Of a stretch of DNA of 64,000 nt, positions 1-9,029 are shown piece after piece. The notes under the pieces were generated by a model. That model saw nothing but the letters and a program-made list of their open reading frames with translations, searched no databases and was not told where the DNA came from. The DNA is taken from assembly GCA_023384675.1 (NCBI GenBank), contig JAHDVK010000026.1, positions 17,996-81,995 on the forward strand. Direction: 5' to 3'. Numbering within the stretch: position 1 is the first letter of the stretch; the number at the start of each line of letters is the position of its first letter. Made by a program: the position numbers and the translations under genes. Source of the DNA: Bryobacteraceae bacterium. GTDB lineage: Bacteria; Acidobacteriota; Terriglobia; Bryobacterales; Bryobacteraceae.

Positions 1-1
1 C

Positions 2-559
2 ACTTCGAAGGAAGAGGTCGCCCGGTTGCACGCCGAGGCTCCGCAGAAGCTCCGCGACATGCTCGAAAACATCGCCAAAAGTGAGGCAAATCACGCCAAA
101 AACGCGCGAGAAAGGGGCGTTTCCGGTGTGTTTTTGGCCATCGCCAACGCGCAGGACGGCATCCTCTCGCTCGACGACTACCGGGAGTTCAGCGAGCCCT
201 ATGACCGGATGGTGATCGAGGCGGTGAACGATCTGCCCTTGAACATCGTCCATCTGCACGGGCCGAAGATCTATCACGAGCATTTCCTGCGCAACTGGCG
301 CGGCGTGACGATTCACTATTCCGAGGCCGAAACAGGCTTTTCCTTGGCCGAGGCGCACGCCATCTTCCCAGGCACGTTGATGGGCGGAATCGACCACCGC
401 AGCTACCGCAATCTCAACGTGGAGCAACTGCGCGCGGCGGCGCGGCGCGCACGCGACATGGCAGCTCCGAATCTGATCGTGGCGCCGGGCTGTTCGGTGC
501 CTGACGATTGCACGCCGAAGGAACTGACGCTGCTCAGAAAGGCGATGGAAAAGGTTTGA
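2..559 (+). CDS. Uroporphyrinogen decarboxylase (URO-D) family protein, 5'-truncated by window edge
   Basis: The reading frame is open from base 2 and continues upstream, so only the C-terminal ~185 residues are present. The text resembles the URO-D TIM-barrel family: a GIDH segment followed by APGCSVPDDC near the end, which is the usual C-terminal signature of URO-D-like methyltransferase or decarboxylase paralogues. A TTG at 26 is an internal codon rather than the start. The stop overlaps the TTG start of the next gene (TTGA), so the two are probably translationally coupled. True heme-pathway function is unlikely without hem neighbours; Acidobacteria carry many URO-D-like proteins of unknown substrate. 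Family confident, substrate unknown. Confidence 0.8.
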   Translation, partial: TSKEEVARLHAEAPQKLRDMLENIAKSEANHAKNARERGVSGVFLAIANAQDGILSLDDYREFSEPYDRMVIEAVNDLPLNIVHLHGPKIYHEHFLRNWRGVTIHYSEAETGFSLAEAHAIFPGTLMGGIDHRSYRNLNVEQLRAAARRARDMAAPNLIVAPGCSVPDDCTPKELTLLRKAMEKV

Positions 560-1680
560 TCCACATCTTCCTGCTGGCGCTTCTGGCGCAGGGGCCATGG
601 CTCCGGCACACGATCGACGACGCGAGCCAGGGCGCGGACGGCGTCCGGTTGGCGGACATCAACGGCGACGGGCGGCTGGACATTGTCACAGGCTGGGAGG
701 AGGGCGGCGTGATCCGCGTGTGCTACCAGCCGGAGCGCGCGAAGGTCAGAGACAAGTGGCCGTGCGAAACGGTGGGCGAGGTGAAGGATCCCGAGGACGC
801 TGTGCCGGTGGATCTCGACGGCGACGGGCGCATCGACGTGGTGAGTTCGTCGGAAGGCAAGACCCGCGCGATGCATGTCCACTGGAACCGCCCCGGAGGC
901 TGGGTGACCGAGGCGCTGCCCGCGTCGGTCAACGTGATGCAGTGGATGTTCGCCGTGCCCATGCAGGTGGATGGGCGGCATGGCGTGGACCTAGTCGCGG
1001 CGGGGAAGAACGAAGGCGCCTGGATCGGCTGGTTCGAGGTCCCGGAGAATCCGCGCGACCTCAAGGCATGGCGCTGGCACCCGATCCGGCGCGTGGGGTG
1101 GGTGATGTCGATTGACGCCGTCGATATGAACGGCAACGGACGGCTCGACCTGCTGGTGAGCGACCGGCGCGGCGATCGCCGCGGCGTGTTCTGGCTCGAG
1201 AACACGGGCAAGGGCGACTGGCCGGAACACCCGGTCGGCGGGCAGGACCGCGAGGTGATGTTCCTGACGCGCGCGGATCTGGACGGCGACGGTCTTGAGG
1301 ATGTGCTGACGGCGGCAAAACCGCGCGAGATTCTTTTTCACCGGCGGCTGGACCGCTCGGGGTTGCGGTGGGAGACCGCGCGGATTCCGCTGCCGGAAAC
1401 GGCGGGCACGGCCAAGGCGGTGCGTGTCGCGGACCTCGATGGCGATGGTCAACCCGAGATTGTTTTCTCGTGCGAGCAGGCGCAAGGCGAACTGGAAGGC
1501 GTGATGATGCTGAAGCGAGTGGACGGCGAATGGCGTGCGCGCTCGCTTGCGGGGCGGCCGGGGGTGAAATACGACCTGATCGAACTGCTCGATCTGACGG
1601 GCAATGGGCGGTTGGACCTGATCACCTGCGAGGAGGCGGATAACCTCGGCGTGATCTGGTATGAGAATCCGGGGCGCTGA
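556..1680 (+). CDS. Secreted FG-GAP/VCBS-repeat protein
   Basis: About 374 residues. I place the start at TTG 556, where TTGA overlaps the upstream stop; the protein then opens with a short hydrophobic leader (IHIFLLALLAQG) typical of export. The ORF could open earlier, at 508, but that part only overlaps the URO-D gene. At least six repeats with calcium-loop-like motifs occur across the chain: DINGDGRLD, DLDGDGRID, DMNGNGRLD, DLDGDGLED, DLDGDGQPE and DLTGNGRLD. Such repeats build beta-propellers in extracellular or periplasmic proteins. No catalytic domain is visible, so the role is probably binding or scaffolding. Coupling to the URO-D-like gene suggests co-expression. Confidence 0.8.
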   Translation: MIHIFLLALLAQGPWLRHTIDDASQGADGVRLADINGDGRLDIVTGWEEGGVIRVCYQPERAKVRDKWPCETVGEVKDPEDAVPVDLDGDGRIDVVSSSEGKTRAMHVHWNRPGGWVTEALPASVNVMQWMFAVPMQVDGRHGVDLVAAGKNEGAWIGWFEVPENPRDLKAWRWHPIRRVGWVMSIDAVDMNGNGRLDLLVSDRRGDRRGVFWLENTGKGDWPEHPVGGQDREVMFLTRADLDGDGLEDVLTAAKPREILFHRRLDRSGLRWETARIPLPETAGTAKAVRVADLDGDGQPEIVFSCEQAQGELEGVMMLKRVDGEWRARSLAGRPGVKYDLIELLDLTGNGRLDLITCEEADNLGVIWYENPGR

Positions 1681-1689
1681 GCCGCGCGG

Positions 1690-2667
1690 TCAGGCCCCGT
1701 AGAAATTCTTCTCCCACGCGTGTTTGCGCAGCAGATCGAGGATGGGCTGCGACAGCGCTCCCTTCGCGGGAACCGAGAGGTTATCCTCCACGTTGCGGAC
1801 GCGGCGCATGCCCGGAATCACTGTGGAAACCGCCCGGTGAGAGAGCACGAAGCGCAGCGCGGTGTGGGGCAGCGGCTCATCGAGCCCGGCGGCGCGGAGA
1901 TCCTCCAGCAGGGCGTTCACGCGCTCGAAGACCTGCCGCTTGCGGTCGCCGGCGAAATAGGCAGCGCGGAACTCGCCGGGGTCGAACGTGGTTTCGGGTG
2001 TAATTGCGCCGGTAAGCGCGCCCTCATCAAACGGCACGCGGGCAAGCACGCCGATGTTGAGTTCCCGGCACAAGGGCAGAAGCTGGTGTTCGGGGCTTTG
2101 GTCGAAGATGTTGTAGATCACCTGAACGGTGTCGATCAGGCCGGTGCGGCAGGCTTCGAGCGCGGAATCGGGTTGATGGTCGTTGATCGAAAGGCCGAAG
2201 TAGCGGATCTTGCCGGAGGCTTTCAAGTCCTCGACCGAGCGCCGCCATTCCTCGCGTTCGAGCCATTCCGGGTTCCACACATGGAATTGCTGGAGGTCGA
2301 TGGTCTCGACGCCGAGATTGCGCAGGCTGGTTTCGGTGCCTTCGCGGATGTAGTCCGGCGGAAACACTTCGTCGAGCGGGATTCCCGGGCGGGCGGGCCA
2401 GAGCCGGTTTTTGGGCGGGATCTTGGTGGCGACCCACGCGCGGGCGCCGGTTTCGCGCAGTACGCGAGCGATGAGCCGCTCGCTGTGTCCTTCGTTGTAG
2501 GCCAGGGCTGTGTCGATGAAATTGAGCCCGAGTTCGAGGGCGCGGCGCAGGGCGGTCAGAGACTCCTCGTCGCTGTGCCCGCGCCACTGATTGCCTCCGA
2601 TGCCCCAGGCGCCGTATCCGGTTTCAGTAACGCTCCAGCCGGTGCGGCCGAGGATTCTGGTATGCAT
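1690..2667 (-). CDS. Aldo/keto reductase
   Basis: 325 residues, the normal size for the NADPH-dependent aldo/keto reductase superfamily ((beta/alpha)8 barrel, cytoplasmic). The catalytic tetrad can be read as D52, Y57, K82 and H129 (FIDTALAYNEG, ATKI, LQQFHVW). The C-terminal cofactor region shows VIPGMRRVRNVEDN. No signal peptide. The gene converges on the VCBS gene and is divergent from the exported protein at 2700, with only 32 nt between starts, so promoters must be tightly packed there. Substrate cannot be inferred; this branch (about 325 aa, oxidoreductase-type) often handles sugars or aldehydes. Confidence 0.9.
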   Translation of the reverse strand: MHTRILGRTGWSVTETGYGAWGIGGNQWRGHSDEESLTALRRALELGLNFIDTALAYNEGHSERLIARVLRETGARAWVATKIPPKNRLWPARPGIPLDEVFPPDYIREGTETSLRNLGVETIDLQQFHVWNPEWLEREEWRRSVEDLKASGKIRYFGLSINDHQPDSALEACRTGLIDTVQVIYNIFDQSPEHQLLPLCRELNIGVLARVPFDEGALTGAITPETTFDPGEFRAAYFAGDRKRQVFERVNALLEDLRAAGLDEPLPHTALRFVLSHRAVSTVIPGMRRVRNVEDNLSVPAKGALSQPILDLLRKHAWEKNFYGA

Positions 2668-2699
2668 AGCTTCTCCATCATAAAGAACACGGGGAGCGG

Positions 2700-3488
2700 A
2701 TGCGCGATGATGAAGGCATGAGGCTCCTGGCGATGTTGCTGCTGGCCGCCGGGCTGCTGACGGCTCAGCAGATCAGATTGTATTTGAAGGATGGCGGGTT
2801 CCACCTGGTGCGGGAGTACGAGGTCATCGAGGACCGGGTGCGTTACTACTCCACCGAGCGACGCGACTGGGAGGAAATTCCCACCGATCTCGTGGATCTG
2901 GAGCGGACCCGCGGCGAAATCAAGGACAAGGCGGAGCGCGAACGCGAGCAGGCCGCGCTGGCCGGCGCCGAAGATGAGTTTGAGCGTGAGCAGCGGCGTG
3001 AGGTGGCGAAGATTCCCCAAGAGCCCGGCGTTTACATGGTCGTGGGCGGCGAAGTGCGCGCGGTGAAGCAGGCCGAGCTCAGCATCGTCAACAACAAGCG
3101 GCGCAGCATCCTGAAGGTCCTCACGCCCATCCCGGTGGTCGCCGGCAAGGCGAGCGTGGAGATGGCGGGCGAGCGATCGGCGTTTACGGTGGAAGACGCA
3201 CGGCCGTATTTCTACTTCCGGATGCCGGCCCAGGGGCGGATCGCTTTGGTGAAAGTGAAGACGAAGAAGGGTGTCCGCGAACTGGAGATCTGGAACACGG
3301 TGCCGGTGACCCGCGAGATCTTTGCCGATCGGGAGGAAGTGGAGATCTTCCGGCAGCAGTTTCAGGACGGGCTGTTCAAAATCTGGCCGGTGCAGCCGCT
3401 GGAGCCGGGCGAGTATGCGGTGATCGAATACACCGAAGGCGAGGGCAACACGCAGGCGTGGGATTTCCGTGTGGCGGCGGCGCGTTAG
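2700..3488 (+). CDS. Exported protein of unknown function
   Basis: 262 residues from ATG 2700, which follows a GGGGAG ribosome-binding site at close spacing. A second ATG at 2718 would give a cleaner signal peptide (MRLLAMLLLAAGLLTAQ), so the start is uncertain by six residues. After the leader comes a charged, probably helical stretch (residues ~75-105, rich in E, R and K) and then a beta-rich C-terminal half. I do not recognise a catalytic motif. It resembles lineage-specific exported proteins common in Acidobacteria. The stop overlaps the stop of the convergent ABC ATPase by four bases. Confidence 0.7.
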   Translation: MRDDEGMRLLAMLLLAAGLLTAQQIRLYLKDGGFHLVREYEVIEDRVRYYSTERRDWEEIPTDLVDLERTRGEIKDKAEREREQAALAGAEDEFEREQRREVAKIPQEPGVYMVVGGEVRAVKQAELSIVNNKRRSILKVLTPIPVVAGKASVEMAGERSAFTVEDARPYFYFRMPAQGRIALVKVKTKKGVRELEIWNTVPVTREIFADREEVEIFRQQFQDGLFKIWPVQPLEPGEYAVIEYTEGEGNTQAWDFRVAAAR

Positions 3489-4225
3489 GAAGTTACGGCG
3501 GCTTGGCTTTCATAAGCGGCGGCCACCTCGGCTACGGGGCCGTCCATGCGGGCACGGCCGTGGTCGAGCCAGATGGCGCGGTCGCAAAGCCGGCGCACGG
3601 TGACAAGATCGTGCGACACGCAAACCAGCGTGCGGCCCTCGCTCCGCAAATGATCGAGCCTCCGCGCGCACTTGGCCTGGAAATCCTGGTCTCCGACTGC
3701 CAGCACTTCATCGATAAGCAGCACGTCGGGATCGACGTGCGTGGCCGTAGCGAAGGCGAGGCGCATGGACATGCCCAGTGAATAAGTTCTCAAGGGCTCA
3801 CCGATGAAATCCTTGAGTTCGGCGAATTCCACAATCCGCGGCAGCGCCGCGTGCGCCTCGGCGCGGGACATCCCGAGCAGCGCGGCGTTGATCATCACAT
3901 TCTCGGCGCCGGTCAGATCGCCGTGAAAGCCGGAGCCGAGTTCCAGCAGTGCGGCAAGACGGCCTTGCACTTTCACACCTCCCGAGTCCGGCCGCGACAA
4001 CCCCGCAATCAGGCTCAGCGCTGTGCTCTTGCCTGCGCCGTTCGATCCGATGAAGGCGAGCGACTCTCCCCGGGCCAGTTCGAAAGAGACATCGCGCAGG
4101 GCATAGAGCGTGTCCTTCGGTTTGCGGCGAGCGCCAAGCATGGTGCGGACGTGGGCCGCAACCAGGGCGCGGCCCTGGTGAAGACTGAAGGTTTTTGACA
4201 CGTTTTCGAAGCGAATTGCCGTCAT
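3485..4225 (-). CDS. ABC transporter ATP-binding protein, polysaccharide/teichoic-acid export type (Wzt/TagH-like)
   Basis: 246 residues with Walker A GSNGAGKST, a divergent signature YSLGMSMRL in place of LSGGQ, Walker B VLLIDEVLAVGD and the H-loop in CVSHDL. The SxGMxxRL signature and the short N-terminal ATPase layout are characteristic of ATPases that drive export of O-antigen, capsule or teichoic-acid-like glycans. No C-terminal carbohydrate-binding extension is present. It lies downstream of two glycosyltransferase genes on the same strand, supporting a role in surface glycan export. The usual ABC-2 permease partner is not in the window. Confidence 0.88.
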   Translation of the reverse strand: MTAIRFENVSKTFSLHQGRALVAAHVRTMLGARRKPKDTLYALRDVSFELARGESLAFIGSNGAGKSTALSLIAGLSRPDSGGVKVQGRLAALLELGSGFHGDLTGAENVMINAALLGMSRAEAHAALPRIVEFAELKDFIGEPLRTYSLGMSMRLAFATATHVDPDVLLIDEVLAVGDQDFQAKCARRLDHLRSEGRTLVCVSHDLVTVRRLCDRAIWLDHGRARMDGPVAEVAAAYESQAAVTS

Positions 4226-4262
4226 TTGGACGCTTTTTTGACCATTTTTGAGTATCGCATTC

Positions 4263-5333
4263 CTACCGGGCGAGCGAGGCGAACAGGCGCCAGGTGGATT
4301 CGGCGCAACGCCGCCACCGGAAGCTCTCGGCGCGCGCGCGGCCCGCGGCGCTCAAGGCGGCGCGGCGCCCGGGATCGTCAAGAAGCCGGCGCAGGGCCGC
4401 GGCGAGATCCATGGCGCTCAGCGGATTGACCAGTTCGGCGGCCGAGCCGGTGACTTCGGGCAAGGAACTGACATTGCTGGTGAGCACAGGCACGCCCGAA
4501 GCCAGCGCCTGCGCGACAGGCAGCCCGAAACCCTCGTAGAGCGACGGATACACAAAGAGCGACGCGCCGCGGAACAGAGCGGGCAAGTCCTGTTCCGGGA
4601 CGTAGCCGAGGCGGCGGACGCCTTCGGCATCACGCAAGCGGGCCTCGGTGGCTTCGGCCCGCCAGCCCACAGGTCCCGCGATGCGGAGTTCGAATGAGCG
4701 GCGGTAGTCGCGAGGCAGGGCGAGCCAGGCGTCGAGCAGGCGATCGAGGTTCTTGCGGGGCTCGACGGATCCAGTGAAGAGGACGTAGGGCCGCGGCTCG
4801 GCCACAGGCGCCGGGTCCTGAAAGTAGGCATCGGCGACGCCGGGATAAATAGTGTGGACTTTGTGGGGCTTCAGGCGCAGATGCCGGATAGCGTCGCGGC
4901 GGGTATGCTCGCTGATGGCGATGACGGCATCGGCGCGGACGAGGATGCGTTCGGCGAAGGCTCGGTCGGCAGCCGTGTTGGCGCGCGTGTGCAACTCCGG
5001 CATCAGCCAGCACGTGAGATCGTAAACGGACGCCGTGAGCACTGAGCGCCGCGGAGCGCGGGGCACGAGGTTGGAAGCATGGAACAGGTCCGCTGCTGGC
5101 GGCGCCCATCCGGCATAGCGCGCCAGCGCGGCGCGCACGAGGTGAACTGCCGTCCCGACCGGCGGAAGCGGGCTGCGTTGATGATCCAGGAGGGCGCCCG
5201 GCTGCACCTGGGGCCAAGTTGTCAGCAAGTGCGGCCCGGCAGCGGATTGCAGAGCCGCGATCCAATGGAAGAGGTAGTTCTTCACGCCGGCGCTGCGCAC
5301 CAGCAGCGGCGTGGCATCGATTGTCACCTTCAT
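4263..5333 (-). CDS. Glycosyltransferase family 4 (GT-B fold)
   Basis: 356 residues. Key segments: VLFTGSVEPRKNLDRLLDA at the start of the C-terminal nucleotide-sugar domain, LGYVPEQDLPALFRGA, and the E-x7-E-type motif in YEGFGLPVAQALASG. These are standard for retaining GT4 enzymes such as mannosyl- and glucosyltransferases. No membrane segment, so it acts at the cytoplasmic face. Its start overlaps the stop of the ArnT-like gene (ATGA), and 37 nt separate it from the downstream ATPase, so these are probably one operon for assembly of an exported glycan or glycolipid. Donor and acceptor are unknown. Confidence 0.9.
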   Translation of the reverse strand: MKVTIDATPLLVRSAGVKNYLFHWIAALQSAAGPHLLTTWPQVQPGALLDHQRSPLPPVGTAVHLVRAALARYAGWAPPAADLFHASNLVPRAPRRSVLTASVYDLTCWLMPELHTRANTAADRAFAERILVRADAVIAISEHTRRDAIRHLRLKPHKVHTIYPGVADAYFQDPAPVAEPRPYVLFTGSVEPRKNLDRLLDAWLALPRDYRRSFELRIAGPVGWRAEATEARLRDAEGVRRLGYVPEQDLPALFRGASLFVYPSLYEGFGLPVAQALASGVPVLTSNVSSLPEVTGSAAELVNPLSAMDLAAALRRLLDDPGRRAALSAAGRARAESFRWRRCAESTWRLFASLAR

Positions 5334-7108
5334 GGCGTCTGGTTCACGAAGAGGAACTTGCCTCCGCTTTCCTTGACGAGATGCAGCGATTCCGGTCCGG
5401 CGAGCTTCCGGATGCGCGGTACGGCAGGCTTTTCCGCGAGCAGGTAAGTGCGCCGCGGCTCCTTCCAGAGAGTAGCGAATTCGGAATCGTTGATAAAGAC
5501 CTGGGGGGCGCCGGGGGCGTAGGAGCCGTATTCGAGGTTATTGACACGGCCGTTCAGCAGCAGGGCTTTCTTCAAGTCCGCGTAGAAGAACACGCTGGAG
5601 AAGGCGTAGTACTGATTGTCGATGATCACACGGCCGGGCGGGGCCGCGCGGAGGCTCATGGCGAGCGCGTGGGAACCGAGATAGGGGTCGAAGGCGATCA
5701 TGGCCACGCGCGCGGCGTTCAGGAACAACACCATCATCAGAGCGAGGCCGAGGAATGCGGCGTGGCCTCGCAGGCGCCAGGCGGCGTAGAGGCCCGCGAG
5801 GAACGCGAATCCTGCCAGAGCAAGGGGCAGACGCAGGTAGGCGAACGAGCGCAGGGTCAGGTCTCCCATGTGCCCCAGTGAGAGCGTGTAGAGTTCGGGA
5901 TTCTGCGTCAATGCTCCTGAAATGTCGCCGGGCGCGGGCAGGTTCCACACGTTGACGAGGATGAAGACGACCGCCGCCAGCGCGCATGCGGCGATCACTC
6001 CCACAATGCGGTTCGCCGCGCGAATCCACGACGAATTCCCGGCCATCGCGCAGCCCAGCAGCAGCGCGAAAGCCGGATACGCGGGCATCGAGTAGTACTC
6101 CTGCGTCGTGGAGAAGGTGAAGAAGACGAGGATGAACCCGGCCCAGCAGAGGCACAGCAGGCGCATGCGCGCGGCGCGGTCCGCGCCGCGGTACTGAAGC
6201 CTGGCGAGGCGCGGGAGATACGCGCTCCAGGGGAAGAACCAGAGCAGGTGAAAGAGCCAGAACAGGTACCGAGGCACCGTGTTATAGTCTCGTGGCCAGC
6301 GGCGGTCGAGGAAGCGCAGGATGTGTTCGTTGAAGAAGTAGAACCAGAAAAAGCCGCGATACTGGCCCGGTCCGGATTCCATGGAGAAGTCGAAGTAGGG
6401 CGGGTTGCGCAGGGTGGCGAGTACGTGCCACGGCGCGGCCACGAGCAGGATCAGCGCGGAGCCGCTGAAGGGCCGCAGCCTTTGCCAGGTGCGGCGCGTG
6501 AATAGCTGGCCGGTGAAGAGCAACCAAAGCCCGCCGGCGGCAAACGGGAAGACGAGCGCGATCAGCCCCTTCAGGAGCAGCCCCGTGCCCATGCTCACGG
6601 CCATTACCGAAGCCCATAGGCGAGGGCGGGTCTCCTGTTCGTCGAGAGCCCTCAGCATGGCCCACAAGGCGAGAGCGATAGTCCCGGTGAGGATCACGTC
6701 GGGGATCAGAATGCGCGTAAAGAGGAACAGCCCGATGGATGTGCCGAGCGCGAGGCCCGCATAAAAGCCCGGTTTCGGGCCAAATGCCCACTGGCCCATG
6801 CGGACCACAAGAAAGATGAGCGCGAGAATCGAAAGCACCACCGGCAGGCGAGCGGCCCAGTCGCTGACGCCGAAGATGGCGTAGCTCACGGCGATTATCC
6901 AATACTTGAGCGGGGATTTTTCGAGATAAGCGACACCGTTGAGCCGGGCGGTGACCCAGTCGCCGGATTCGAGCATGGTGCGCGCGATCTGCGCCTGCAC
7001 GGCGTCCACGTCGTCCATCAGGTGCGGCGGTGCGATCAGCGTGGCGGAGTAGATCAGCGCGGCGATGGCGACGGCGGTCAGCGCGCGGTAGCGGAATCGA
7101 TTTTCCAT
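5330..7108 (-). CDS. ArnT-like integral membrane glycosyltransferase (GT39/GT83 family)
   Basis: 592 residues from ATG 7108; the frame is open for 60 more codons upstream, but that part lies inside asnB and reads as non-coding. The first loop after TM1 carries the catalytic-type acidic pair (HLMDDVDAVQAQIAR) followed by YLEKSPLKYW, the hallmark of polyprenyl-phosphate-sugar-dependent transferases such as ArnT and PMT. About twelve hydrophobic segments follow, then a soluble C-terminal domain. Such enzymes transfer a sugar from undecaprenyl phosphate to lipid A or another periplasmic acceptor. It overlaps asnB by 31 nt and the GT4 gene by 4 nt. A GAAGGA sits immediately before the chosen ATG, unusually close. 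Confidence 0.87.
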   Translation of the reverse strand: MENRFRYRALTAVAIAALIYSATLIAPPHLMDDVDAVQAQIARTMLESGDWVTARLNGVAYLEKSPLKYWIIAVSYAIFGVSDWAARLPVVLSILALIFLVVRMGQWAFGPKPGFYAGLALGTSIGLFLFTRILIPDVILTGTIALALWAMLRALDEQETRPRLWASVMAVSMGTGLLLKGLIALVFPFAAGGLWLLFTGQLFTRRTWQRLRPFSGSALILLVAAPWHVLATLRNPPYFDFSMESGPGQYRGFFWFYFFNEHILRFLDRRWPRDYNTVPRYLFWLFHLLWFFPWSAYLPRLARLQYRGADRAARMRLLCLCWAGFILVFFTFSTTQEYYSMPAYPAFALLLGCAMAGNSSWIRAANRIVGVIAACALAAVVFILVNVWNLPAPGDISGALTQNPELYTLSLGHMGDLTLRSFAYLRLPLALAGFAFLAGLYAAWRLRGHAAFLGLALMMVLFLNAARVAMIAFDPYLGSHALAMSLRAAPPGRVIIDNQYYAFSSVFFYADLKKALLLNGRVNNLEYGSYAPGAPQVFINDSEFATLWKEPRRTYLLAEKPAVPRIRKLAGPESLHLVKESGGKFLFVNQTP

Positions 7109-8958
7109 TCCTTCATCCAGAGAAAGAGGATCAGCAGGCCCCAGAGCGGATAGCCGAGATTCGCGCGGCGGCGCAGATGCGCCTGCTTGACGCGGGCGAT
7201 GGCCTCCGCGTTGAACAGGCCAGAGGCCCGGATCGCCGGTTCGCTGAGCACGTCCTCCATCATCGGGCGCAGCGCGCCGCGGAACCATTTGTGTGCCGGA
7301 ATATCGAAGCCTTCCTTCTTGCGGGTCAGCACGGTTTCCGGCAGTTTGCCGCGCATCAGCTCGCGCAAAAGGAATTTGAGCACGGGTCCGCGGACTTTGA
7401 ACTCCTCAGGCAGCGTGGCCGCGAATTCGACGATGCGGTGGTCGAGAAAAGGCGGGCGGACCTCCAGCGAATGAGCCATGCTCATGCGGTCGCACTTGGT
7501 GAGAATGTCGTCGGCCAGGTAGTAGCGCTGATCGAGCCAGAGGAAGCGGTTCACTTCGCCGCAGCGGAACGCTTCGGTGGGCAGCGTATTCATCAACTGG
7601 CGCGGATTGGGGTAACGGCCGGCCGTATAGAGCGAGCGCTTTGTGGGCTCGTCGAAGGCGCCGTTCCAGAAGGGGTGCGCCTCGGCGGGATCGAGCAGCG
7701 TGCCCGCGAGGAAGCGTTTGGCCTTGTACTCGAAGCTGATTTTGTCGTCGGACACGGGCCAGAGACGCAACGCCTGCAACCCCAGACGGCGAATCCACGC
7801 CGGGACGCGCCTCGCCTGCGCGGCGAGCGCGTCCGCGCGGTAGGTGAGATAGCCGCCGAAAAGTTCGTCGGCGCCCTCGCCGCTGAGGGCGACAGTAACG
7901 TGGCGGCGCGTCATCTGCGACAGGTACCACACAGGAAGCGCGCCGGCGTCGGCCGTCGGCTCGTCAAGGAAATGCACCATGCGTTCGATGGTGTCGGGCA
8001 GATCGTGTTCGGGGTTGAGGTCGAACTCGTGGTGATCGGTGCCGTATTTTTGCGCGACCTCGCGGAACCAGGGGCTTTCGTCATGACTGGCGCCGCGGAA
8101 GCTGACGCTGAAAGTCTTCAGCCGGGGAACCTCCTGCGCGGCGTAATGGAGGATGGTGGAGGAGTCCACACCGCCGCTCGACCAGACGCCGAGAGGCACG
8201 TCGGAGATGAGATGCTCACGGACGGAGGCGCGCAGGAGTTCGTCGAGGCGCTCTTTGGCATCGTCGAGGGTCCAGCGGGAATGCGGCTCGAACCGCAAGG
8301 ACCAGTAGGGGGCGCGGGTGAGTTCGCCGTCCACCCATTCGACATATTCACCCGGCCAGACCTTCTCGATGCCTTCGACGAGCGTGTAGGGAGCGGGCGT
8401 CCAATTCAGCGAGAGATACAGACTCAGGCCGTTCAAATCCAGGCGGCGCGGGATCTCAGGGTGATGGAGCAGGGTTTTGAGCTCGCTGCCGAAGTAGAGG
8501 TCGCGGCCACGGTGGGCGATGTAGAGGGGCTTGATGCCCATGCGGTCGCGCGCCAGCACGAGGCGGCGTTTGGACCCGGTCCAGAGGGCGGCGGCGAACA
8601 TGCCGCGCAGGCGGGCGAACGCGCCGGTATCCCACTCGAGAAAGGCGCGCAGCACGACTTCGGTATCGCAGCGCGTAGCGAAACGATGGCCGCGCTGTTC
8701 GAGATCTGCGCGGAGTTCCGGGTGGTTGTAGATCTCGCCGTTGAAGGCGATGACCACGTCACCATCGTTGGCGAACATGGGCTGGTCGCCCTGGCCGACA
8801 TCGATGATCGCCAGCCGCGTGGCGCCGAGGGCAATAAGGTCCGATTCGTGAAAGCCGCGCTGATCGGGTCCGCGATGATGAATGGCCTTCAGCGCGCCGG
8901 CGATGCGTCCTCGCGGCACGGCGTGGTCGAGCGTGGTGAAACCTGCGATGCCGCACAC
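7078..8958 (-). CDS. asnB: Asparagine synthase (glutamine-hydrolysing)
   Basis: 626 residues starting with GTG 8958, giving MCGIAGF, so Cys2 is the N-terminal amidotransferase nucleophile. An Ntn glutaminase domain occupies residues ~1-200, and the ATP-pyrophosphatase domain shows the P-loop SSGGVDSSTI and LSGEGADELFGGY. Length and layout fit the AsnB class often found in exopolysaccharide loci, where some members amidate sugars or glycan-linked residues instead of free aspartate. Here it heads a leftward cluster with two glycosyltransferases and a Wzt-like ATPase. Divergent from the TPR gene at 9030. Confidence 0.9.
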   Translation of the reverse strand: MCGIAGFTTLDHAVPRGRIAGALKAIHHRGPDQRGFHESDLIALGATRLAIIDVGQGDQPMFANDGDVVIAFNGEIYNHPELRADLEQRGHRFATRCDTEVVLRAFLEWDTGAFARLRGMFAAALWTGSKRRLVLARDRMGIKPLYIAHRGRDLYFGSELKTLLHHPEIPRRLDLNGLSLYLSLNWTPAPYTLVEGIEKVWPGEYVEWVDGELTRAPYWSLRFEPHSRWTLDDAKERLDELLRASVREHLISDVPLGVWSSGGVDSSTILHYAAQEVPRLKTFSVSFRGASHDESPWFREVAQKYGTDHHEFDLNPEHDLPDTIERMVHFLDEPTADAGALPVWYLSQMTRRHVTVALSGEGADELFGGYLTYRADALAAQARRVPAWIRRLGLQALRLWPVSDDKISFEYKAKRFLAGTLLDPAEAHPFWNGAFDEPTKRSLYTAGRYPNPRQLMNTLPTEAFRCGEVNRFLWLDQRYYLADDILTKCDRMSMAHSLEVRPPFLDHRIVEFAATLPEEFKVRGPVLKFLLRELMRGKLPETVLTRKKEGFDIPAHKWFRGALRPMMEDVLSEPAIRASGLFNAEAIARVKQAHLRRRANLGYPLWGLLILFLWMKEWKIDSATAR

Positions 8959-9029
8959 AAACTTTCAGGATAGCGGATTGGTGGAATAGGGGCCGGACCC
9001 GAAGATGCGTTTATGCTGGTAAACGAGCC

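Noticed and set aside
7030..8973. 647-codon plus-strand frame opposite asnB
   Set aside because: GC-rich shadow of asnB; the minus-strand translation has all AsnB motifs and the plus-strand one has none.
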